A stretch of DNA of 64,000 nucleotides from Acidovorax sp. YS12 (GTDB lineage Bacteria > Pseudomonadota > Gammaproteobacteria > Burkholderiales > Burkholderiaceae_C). This document shows positions 58,513-64,000 of the stretch, piece by piece. The notes below the pieces were generated by a model. That model made no database searches. It saw only the letters and a program-made list of their open reading frames with translations, and was not told the DNA's origin. The position numbers were made by a program, and so were the translations under genes. How positions within the stretch are numbered: position 1 is the stretch's first letter; every line of letters starts with the position of its first letter. The stretch covers positions 248,001 through 312,000 of the forward strand of contig CP053915.1 in assembly GCA_021496925.1 (NCBI GenBank). The letters are read 5' to 3'.

Positions 58513-59874
58513 TTAAGTGCAGGCCGAATCGGGCGCCACATGGCGAACCAGCGTGCGTCTCAGCATGGCGGTGAACAGTGCCGCTGTCACCGCCAGTGCC
58601 AGTCCGTTGGCGAACCAGAACGGCACCGGCGTAGGCGCTTGCCCGCGCCACGGCCCTATGCCCTGGTAGGCCAGCACGTAGCCGCCGGCCAGCCCGGCGC
58701 CCCACAGCAGCAGGCAGTAGATGGCCAGTGGCGCTACCGTGACGCGGTAGCTGCGCAGCACGAAGGCGCACAGGGTCTGCACGGCGTCGCCCACGTGGGC
58801 AGCCGCCACCCAGCCGAGCAGGGCAGTGGTCAGCGCCACTACGCTGGCACTGCTGCTGTAGAGCGCAGCCAACGGTGCGCGCACTGCGAAAAGGAGAGCT
58901 GCCAGCGCACACCCCATAAGGGCTGCAAGCCGAAAACCCATCCAGGCCACATGGCGGGCCTGGGCCTCGTTGCCGGCACCGCGCCAGTAGCTCACGCGTG
59001 CGCTGGCAGCGATGCCCAGCGACAGCGGCACCATGTAGACCACGGCCGTGAGGTTGGCGGCGATCTGGTGGCTGGCGGCGGCCAGCGTGCCCTGGCGCGC
59101 GATGAACAGGGCCATGAGGGTGAACGAGGTCACCTCGACCATGATCGACAGGCCTGCCGGCAGCCCCAGGCGCAGAAAGGCGCCGAGCTGCGCCCAGTCG
59201 GGGCGCTCCAGGGGGCGCCAGATGTCCAGCGCCCGGTACAGGCTCTGGGTGCGCAGCAGCCACAGGGCCAGCGCCAGCTGCAGGTAGCCCACGGCCAGGG
59301 TGGCCCAGGCGCAGCCCACGGCGCCCTGGGGCGCCAGGCCCGCGCCGCCGAAGGTGAACCAGATGGACAGCGGCACCTTGAGCGCCAGGCCTGCTACCTG
59401 CAGCCAGGTCACGAGCTGCGGGTGGCCCAGCGCCTGGTTGAGCGTGCAGTAGGTGCGAAACAGCAGCGCCGGCGGCAGGCCCAGCGCGAGCACCGCCAGA
59501 TAGGCCGTCACCTCGGCCTGCAGGGCCGGGGGCACCTCGGTCCAGCGCAGCAGGGCGCCGGGCGACAGCAGCACGCCCATGCCGAGCGCGCTGGCGGCCA
59601 GGCACAGGTACAGCGATTGGCGCAGCGAGCGCCCGATGGCGCCAGGCGCGCGGGCACCGCGCTGCTCGGCCCAAATGGGCAGCAGCGCCTGCAGCATGCC
59701 CATCAGTGCGACATAGACGCTGATGAAGATGGCCGAGCCGACGGAGAGCGCCGCCAGCGATTCCTGCGCGTGGCGGCCGGCGACGATGGTGTCGGTGATG
59801 CCGTAGGCCATGACGGCCAGCTGGCCGGTGAGCACCGTGAGGGCGTGGCGCGAGACGATGGACAGTTCAGACAT
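58513..59874 (-). CDS. MATE family efflux transporter
   Basis: A 453-residue protein with twelve predicted helices and the MATE pattern (AVMAYGITDTIVAGRHAQESLAALSVG near the start; GLPAGLSIMVEVTSFTLMAL opening the second half). It should expel cationic compounds with Na+ or H+. I start at 59874 (MSELSIVSRHA). The stretch read from 58889-58937 (MGFRLAALMGCALAALLFA) has the base pattern of a dispersed-repeat copy lying in frame in a transmembrane helix. The gene is upstream of and unrelated to the cys operon. Confidence 0.9.
   Translation of the reverse strand: MSELSIVSRHALTVLTGQLAVMAYGITDTIVAGRHAQESLAALSVGSAIFISVYVALMGMLQALLPIWAEQRGARAPGAIGRSLRQSLYLCLAASALGMGVLLSPGALLRWTEVPPALQAEVTAYLAVLALGLPPALLFRTYCTLNQALGHPQLVTWLQVAGLALKVPLSIWFTFGGAGLAPQGAVGCAWATLAVGYLQLALALWLLRTQSLYRALDIWRPLERPDWAQLGAFLRLGLPAGLSIMVEVTSFTLMALFIARQGTLAAASHQIAANLTAVVYMVPLSLGIAASARVSYWRGAGNEAQARHVAWMGFRLAALMGCALAALLFAVRAPLAALYSSSASVVALTTALLGWVAAAHVGDAVQTLCAFVLRSYRVTVAPLAIYCLLLWGAGLAGGYVLAYQGIGPWRGQAPTPVPFWFANGLALAVTAALFTAMLRRTLVRHVAPDSACT
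58889..58937 (-). repeat. Possible dispersed-repeat copy inside the MATE gene
   Basis: aaaaggagagctgccagcgc-acaccccataagggctgcaagccgaaaa has the order agctgccagcgc ... gggctg.aagcc.aaaa. It is degenerate but is flanked by the usual A-rich edges. Confidence 0.4.
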
Positions 59875-59925
59875 GGCGCAATGGCGCACCGGCCGCGTCA
59901 GCGGGCCAGGGCCGATACTCCTGAT

Positions 59926-59972
59926 TCAATAGCTGCCAGCGCTTTCCTGGCAAGCGCTGGGGGCCAATTTGG
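59926..59972 (-). repeat. Dispersed palindromic repeat, copy upstream of the IS110 element
   Basis: caatagctgccagcgctttc-ctggcaagcgctgggggccaattt is close to consensus, 25 bases left of the large palindrome and 50 bases before the MATE gene start. Confidence 0.88.
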
Positions 59973-59997
59973 TTGATGCTTCGCGGTGGTCCGCTCA

Positions 59998-60100
59998 TAC
60001 GGGTTTGCATTCAACCGTATAACTAGGCGGGAAGCCGTAGACAGTGCTGTAGCACGGCAAGGCGAACCAACGACGTTAGACGGTTGAAGGCAAATCCGTA
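59998..60100. repeat. Large attC-like imperfect palindrome
   Basis: Two 26-base arms, 59998-60023 and 60075-60100, are inverted complements with only three mismatches. The inner ends are GTATAAC and GTTAGAC; the latter fits the integron core GTTRRRY and the former differs from RYYYAAC at one base. The 51-base interior has a smaller stem gccgt/acggc around gtgctgtagcac. This could be a solitary integron recombination site, an IS110 insertion target or part of the IS110 end. No integron integrase or cassette is seen. The rest of 59875-60343 has one dispersed-repeat copy and no gene. Confidence 0.5.
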
Positions 60101-60343
60101 TCAGTTTTTCATGCTGCGTCGCAGCACCCGCGACGCATGAAACGAGGGTGTAATTTGGGTGCGGCGTCCGGCACAGAGGTCGGTTCGTACTTGGTGTCCC
60201 GAACCCGTGTATCAGTTGGACCCGCGGCCTCACGAGCACCCCAAACTGTCGCCAGGCACTGGCGTGCCTGAGCACGCACTTCAGACTTCGATGACGTGGG
60301 TCGCACGCCGGTGTCGCTGCTGTTCTTTGATGAGGAGGCGATC
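60101..60343 (+). ncRNA. IS110 left noncoding region, candidate bridge RNA
   Basis: Between the large palindrome and the transposase start lie 243 bases with no protein frame that I trust. They include a strong hairpin, tttcatgctgcgtcgc (60107-60122) with gcgacgcatgaaa (60130-60142). IS110-group elements carry a structured bridge RNA in the noncoding region upstream of the transposase that pairs with target and donor DNA. Position and structure fit, but guide loops were not identified. Confidence 0.35.
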
Positions 60344-61570
60344 ATGGACGTGATTCATCCGCTCTGTGCGGGACTGGACGTGCACAAGCAAAGCGTAGTG
60401 GCTTGCGCACGGATTGCGGGCCCAGGCCCGCTGGTGCAAGAGGTCCGCACCTTTGCCACGACCACCTCGGGCCTGCTGGAGCTGGCCGACTGGCTCGAAT
60501 CCTTCGGCGTCGAGCACGTCGCCATGGAAGCTACGGGCGTGTACTGGAAGCCGGTGTGGCATGTGCTCGAAGGCCACTTCGAGTTGGTGCTGGCCAATGC
60601 CGCGCACGTGAAGAACATGCCCGGGCGCAAGACTGACGTGAACGATTCGATGTGGCTGGCCGATCTGCTGGCTCATGGCTTGATCCGCGCCAGCTTCGTG
60701 CCGCCGGTGGCGGTGCAGGAGCTGCGCACCCTGACGCGAACGCGCAAGCAGTTCGTGCGCGAGCGCGCCTCGCACGTGCAGCGCATCGAGAAGGTGCTCG
60801 AAGACGCCAACATCAAGATCACCAGCGTCCTGAGCGACATCCTGGGCAAGAGTGGGCGTGCGGTGCTGCAGGCGCTCATTGACGGCCGCAGCGATCCCCA
60901 GCGTCTGGCTTCATATGTCGTGGGCAACCGCCTCAAGGCCAGCCGAGCCGAGTTGGTCGAGGCATTGAGCGGGCGCGTGCGTGCCCACCACCGCTTCATG
61001 CTCAAGCTGCACCTGGGCCATATCGACGCTCTGGACAAGGCCATTGCCGACATCGAGAAGGAGGTGGGCCTGGGGCTCGAGCCGTTTCGACAAGCCGCCA
61101 AGTTGCTGAGCACGATGCCCGGCTTGAGTCAGGTCAGCGCCAACGTGGTGGTCGCCGAGATCGGCATCGACATGTCGCGCTTTGCAACGGCAGGCCACCT
61201 GCTGTCATGGGCCTGCCTGTGCCCGCGCAGCGACGAGAGCGCGGGCAAGCGGCGTAGCACACGGCTGCGCCGTGGGGGCGTGTGGCTCAAGACCACCTTG
61301 GTGCAGGCCGCATGGGCCGCGGTTAAGGTCAAGGGCAGCTACCTGCAGGCGCAGTTCCACCGCATCCGAGCCCGTCGGGGTGCCAAGAAGGCCATCATCG
61401 CCGTGGCCGCTTCCATGCTCACCGCTGCATGGCACATGCTCAAAGATGGCACCGAATGGCATGACCTGGGGGCTGCGCACTTTGACCGCGCTGACGCCGA
61501 AAAAACCGCCAACCGGCTCATTCGGCGACTACAACAAATCGGATACACCGTCCAGGTTGCTCCCGCTTGA
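60344..61570 (+). CDS. IS110 family transposase (DEDD recombinase)
   Basis: A 408-residue protein with a RuvC-like N-terminal domain (Asp in CAGLDVHKQSVVAC near residue 10, Glu in VAMEATGVYWKPVW near 64, Asp pair in KTDVNDSMWLADLL near 101) and the C-terminal Tnp20 domain (LSTMPGLSQVSANVVVAEIG, then SWACLCPRSDESAGKRR with the catalytic-type Ser). All residues look intact and the length is normal, so the element may be active. The start at 60344 follows GAGGAGG. IS110 elements lack clear terminal repeats; the right end must lie between the stop and the next gene's stop at 61590. Confidence 0.93.
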   Translation: MDVIHPLCAGLDVHKQSVVACARIAGPGPLVQEVRTFATTTSGLLELADWLESFGVEHVAMEATGVYWKPVWHVLEGHFELVLANAAHVKNMPGRKTDVNDSMWLADLLAHGLIRASFVPPVAVQELRTLTRTRKQFVRERASHVQRIEKVLEDANIKITSVLSDILGKSGRAVLQALIDGRSDPQRLASYVVGNRLKASRAELVEALSGRVRAHHRFMLKLHLGHIDALDKAIADIEKEVGLGLEPFRQAAKLLSTMPGLSQVSANVVVAEIGIDMSRFATAGHLLSWACLCPRSDESAGKRRSTRLRRGGVWLKTTLVQAAWAAVKVKGSYLQAQFHRIRARRGAKKAIIAVAASMLTAAWHMLKDGTEWHDLGAAHFDRADAEKTANRLIRRLQQIGYTVQVAPA

Positions 61571-61589
61571 TCTGCGCCTGAGTTTCACT

Positions 61590-63311
61590 TCAGGGGGCGG
61601 CTTCGTCGGATGCCGGGGGGAGCCGTTTCAGCAGCAGGATGCGCTCGCTGCGGTTGGTCGGGCGGCCGATGGCGGCGAAGGGCAGCCATTGCGCGGGCTG
61701 CGCCAGGTCCTCGGGCGGGTCGCGTGTGTCGCTGCCCACGGCCAGCCATTGGCAGCCCTGCGGCGGCTCGGCGCTGTCGGGGTAGAGCGCCAGGTGCCCG
61801 TGGAACTGCAGCGCCGCCACCTGCGAGTCGCCCAGGTTGTGCATGAGCACGCAGCCCGGCTCCGGGCCCAGCGTGGCCACGATCTGGCGCACCTGCGGGG
61901 CGTAGCTGCGGGCGTAGTCCAGCATGGGCAGCCAGATGGTCATCAGCAGCAGCCAGGCCAGGGTGGTGCCGCTGGCGGGCAGCACCAGGCTTTTCCAGAG
62001 CGCGGTGCGGTGCCGGGCGGCGCGCCACCAGACCAGGGCGCACCATGCGGCGGAGGCAGCCAGCGCCAGGGTGAAAGCCAGGGTATCGAAGCGGGGCACG
62101 AAACCAGGCGCCAGCCGCGCCACGTTGGCGGCGGGCTGCGCGGGTATGCCGGTGTGCAGAGAGATCCACACCACCCAGATGGCGATGGCCGAGACGCTGA
62201 AGAACAGCAGCGTGAACCAGTCGATCAGCGCGGCAATGCTGCGCTCCAGCGTCGGCAGGGCGAATGCCGCCAGCACCGCCAGCGCCGGCAGGCCCAGCAG
62301 CAGGGCCCGGTCGGCCGGCTGGGTGGTGAAGGTGGCGGCCAGCGTGACCAGGGTGAACCACAGCGGCAGCCACAGATGCCGGTGGCCGGTGCGGCTGGCG
62401 ATCTGGCGGCGCCAGCGCCACAGCGTCCACAGCGCCAGCGGCCAGGCGGGCCAGCCGAACCAGACCAGCATGCGCGCCATGGTCGTGGCGTAGGGCAGGA
62501 AGGCCCGAGGCGGCTCGATGCGCCAGGCCCACAGGTCCAGCGCCCAGGCCAGGCCCATGCTGGCCAGCGTGCCGACGATCCATGCCAGGGCCGCGGTGCG
62601 GCGCCGGTCGGCGGTGCTGGCGGGTGCCCACCAGGCCAGCGCGGCGCAGCCCAGGCCGAGCAGCGTGGCGAGCGTGGGCGCGCCTGCCAGCGCCAGCCCG
62701 GCCATGCCCAGGGGCATGGCCACGGCGGCGCGGCGCGGGTGGTAGGGCTGGATGGCGGCGGCGAAGAACACCAGCGCCGTGCAGGCCAGTTGCGCGAGGT
62801 AGCTGGTGATTTCGTGCGACAGCTGGGCCAGCCCGAGGCAGGCGAGCAGCGCGAGCAGCCCGGCATCGGCCATGGAGCGCGCGTAATCCTTGGGGTGCGC
62901 CTCGCCGCCGAAGGCGAAGGCCACGGGCTGGGCGCCGGGGCTGCGCGCCAGGTAGTACACGGTGTACCAGGTGGCCAGCAGCGTCACTACCAGCAGGGCG
63001 ATGAAGGGCAGGCGCGCCGCCATCTCGGGCGCGAGCCAGCCCGGCGCCCACTGCAGTGCCAGCGCGCCGAGCCAGAAGGCGAGCAGGCCGTCGCCGTCGG
63101 GGGTGAAGCCGGCCAGCGTGGGCGCGAGCCAGTGGCTGCGGCCCTGGGCCAGTTCCAGCATGTAGCCGAACGAGGCCACATCGACGTTGCGCCACGGGTC
63201 GCGCCCGACGAAGCCCGGCACCACGTAGGCCAGGCACAGCAGCAGCAGCGCCCAGCGCGGCAGGGGGCGCGCGGCGCGTTGGGTGACGATGGCGGGGGTC
63301 GGGTGGTTCAC
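61590..63311 (-). CDS. Polytopic membrane protein, glycosyltransferase (GT-C) like
   Basis: A 573-residue protein with about twelve hydrophobic segments and a soluble C-terminal part of about 100 residues. After the first helix it has FVGRDPWRNVDVASFGYMLE, an early acidic loop (Asp near residues 38 and 44) like that used by lipid-linked sugar transferases of the ArnT/PMT type. The C-terminal domain (TLGPEPGCVLMHNLGDSQVAAL, RILLLKRLPP) is periplasmic by topology. Substrate and acceptor are unknown. The annotation rests on topology and the acidic loop, so it is tentative. Confidence 0.6.
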   Translation of the reverse strand: MNHPTPAIVTQRAARPLPRWALLLLCLAYVVPGFVGRDPWRNVDVASFGYMLELAQGRSHWLAPTLAGFTPDGDGLLAFWLGALALQWAPGWLAPEMAARLPFIALLVVTLLATWYTVYYLARSPGAQPVAFAFGGEAHPKDYARSMADAGLLALLACLGLAQLSHEITSYLAQLACTALVFFAAAIQPYHPRRAAVAMPLGMAGLALAGAPTLATLLGLGCAALAWWAPASTADRRRTAALAWIVGTLASMGLAWALDLWAWRIEPPRAFLPYATTMARMLVWFGWPAWPLALWTLWRWRRQIASRTGHRHLWLPLWFTLVTLAATFTTQPADRALLLGLPALAVLAAFALPTLERSIAALIDWFTLLFFSVSAIAIWVVWISLHTGIPAQPAANVARLAPGFVPRFDTLAFTLALAASAAWCALVWWRAARHRTALWKSLVLPASGTTLAWLLLMTIWLPMLDYARSYAPQVRQIVATLGPEPGCVLMHNLGDSQVAALQFHGHLALYPDSAEPPQGCQWLAVGSDTRDPPEDLAQPAQWLPFAAIGRPTNRSERILLLKRLPPASDEAAP

Positions 63312-63326
63312 GGGAGGGCGGAAGGT

Positions 63327-63364
63327 AAAAAAGGGCAGCGCGGTGGCCCGGGCTGCCCTTTTTC
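63327..63364 (-). terminator. Terminator after rpmE2
   Basis: The stem aaaaaagggcagc/gctgcccttttt with a 12-base G+C-rich loop lies 35 bases past the rpmE2 stop and has T-runs on both strands. Confidence 0.85.
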
Positions 63365-63398
63365 GCGGGCGGAAAACTCCGCCAGGCGCAAAACTGGA

Positions 63399-63644
63399 TT
63401 ACTTCTTGCCGAAGCGGTTGCGGAAGCGCTCCACGCGGCCGCCCATGTTGTCCACGGATTTTTGCGTGCCGGTGTAGAAGGGGTGCGACTCGCTGGACGT
63501 GTCCAGCTTGAACAGCGGGTAGTCCTTGCCCTCGAAGGTCTCGGTTTCCTTCGTGTTCACGCAGGAGCGGGTCACGAACTTGAAGCCGTTGGACAGGTCA
63601 ACGAACAGCACTTCGCGGTAATTGGGGTGAATGCCTTCTTTCAT
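63399..63644 (-). CDS. rpmE2: 50S ribosomal protein L31 type B
   Basis: An 81-residue protein beginning MKEGIHPNYREVLFVDLSNG and ending RFRNRFGKK. It has FVTRSCVNTKETETFEGKDYPLF and the conserved SHPFYTGTQKSVDNMGGRVERF. Only one Cys is present, so it lacks the zinc-binding CxxC of type A L31. This is the zinc-independent form, which often substitutes during zinc starvation. The ATG at 63644 has AAGGAAGA upstream. No Zur box was recognised. Confidence 0.97.
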   Translation of the reverse strand: MKEGIHPNYREVLFVDLSNGFKFVTRSCVNTKETETFEGKDYPLFKLDTSSESHPFYTGTQKSVDNMGGRVERFRNRFGKK

Positions 63645-63738
63645 GATCTTCCTTTGAATCAGCAGCGGGAGCCGCACCAGCCTATTCCAGTGTACTTTCC
63701 GCAAAAAGCTCTCGATTATCGCATAGCTGGCGATACGG

Positions 63739-64000
63739 TCATTCCTGGCTCATCTCGATGATCTCGTTGGCCTTGCCCAGGGCCTCCAGCTGCAGGCTCA
63801 GCACGGGCAGGGCGTTGAGCTGGAGCCGTTCGGCCAGCGCCTGCACGGCGTTGAATTGCTGCTTTTCCATGGCCTGCGCCAGCAGCAGGGCGTTGCGGTA
63901 GGTTCCGGCCTGGCCCAGCAGGGCCTCGTGCACGGGCGCGGGCAGGTGGGTTTCCTGCAGGATGGTTTCCAGCGGGTGGCCGATCAGCAGGTCGAGCATG
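63739..64000 (-). CDS. HDOD-type signalling protein, C-terminal part (runs off the window)
   Basis: At least 86 residues of a protein whose beginning lies beyond 64000. The visible text (LLIGHPLETILQETHLPAPVHEALLGQ, read in two pieces, then AGTYRNALLLAQAMEKQQFNAV) resembles the end of the HDOD helical domain in EAL-HDOD (YuxH/CdgJ-like) proteins, followed by a 35-residue helical tail. The family assignment is tentative because the diagnostic core is missing. Confidence 0.45.
   Translation of the reverse strand, partial: MLDLLIGHPLETILQETHLPAPVHEALLGQAGTYRNALLLAQAMEKQQFNAVQALAERLQLNALPVLSLQLEALGKANEIIEMSQE

Larger units (their letters stand above)
60101..61589 (+). mobile_element. IS110-family insertion sequence (ends approximate)
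   Basis: The element comprises the noncoding left region and transposase. The left end may be the large palindrome (59998-60100) or just right of it; the right end is confined to 61571-61589. It sits between the MATE gene and a convergently placed membrane-protein gene, neither of which looks interrupted. A copy of the dispersed palindrome lies 25 bases left of the large palindrome. Several IS110 relatives are known to target REP-like sequences. Confidence 0.6.

Overview
The window looks like a chromosomal segment of a high-G+C betaproteobacterium of the Comamonadaceae (Acidovorax / Alicycliphilus / Diaphorobacter type). The grounds are: G+C of roughly two thirds by eye; a long-form PurL, an O-acetylhomoserine sulfhydrylase, a trifunctional PutA and a CysI/DUF934/CysH sulfate operon, all with betaproteobacterial-looking sequences; and many copies of a short palindrome (GCTGCCAGCGCTT...AAGCGCTGGAGGC) that I associate with this family. 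The genus is an inference.

Layout. 1-800: junction of an IS66 remnant and a truncated IS3-family element. 994-2896: SDR dehydrogenase and an orphan iron-binding periplasmic protein with a candidate Fur box. 3019-3221: two identical tRNA-Asn(GTT) genes. 3278-16571: housekeeping block (DUF454 protein, peptide deformylase, two small unknown proteins, GlnD, Map, PurL, DUF808 protein, OmpW, MetY, RNase D-like exonuclease). 16633-22919: U32 protein of RlhA type, Tat-exported deaminase, small membrane protein, TadA fused to a degenerate alpha/beta-hydrolase, LD-carboxypeptidase, orphan CapV-like patatin phospholipase. 23034-33750: PutA with its operator, FHA-linked adenylate cyclase, an acyl-CoA dehydrogenase/kinase pair of ACAD11 type, a Crp-family regulator and a FimV-like protein. 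33766-42206: thiamin cluster (TPP riboswitch-thiO-thiS-thiG-thiE, divergent thiD, and a CytX/CodB-like permease nearby), interrupted by a low-G+C acyltransferase and a DASS transporter. 42339-50638: a GGDEF-EAL protein divergent from a two-gene unit encoding a CHASE2 adenylate cyclase and a FecR-TPR-beta-barrel protein. 50837-58346: an eight-gene leftward sulfate-assimilation run (tauE-cysI-DUF934-cysH-cysD-cysN-fdxA-fpr). 58513-64000: MATE exporter, IS110-family element preceded by a large attC-like palindrome, polytopic membrane protein, rpmE2 and the end of an HDOD-type protein.

The most system-like new candidate is the CHASE2-cyclase / FecR-TPR-barrel pair (45292-50638). It reads as an envelope-to-cytoplasm relay that would make cAMP, and it sits back to back with a c-di-GMP enzyme. 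A second cyclase (27235) and a Crp-family regulator (30700) lie in the same window. The second theme is the dispersed palindromic repeat. About seventeen copies are visible, mostly between genes, but several are read in frame as protein: inside PurL, at the N terminus of CysN and of the DUF934 protein, and probably inside the MATE protein.

All assignments come from reading motifs and context. No alignment or database search was run, and residue positions are approximate.
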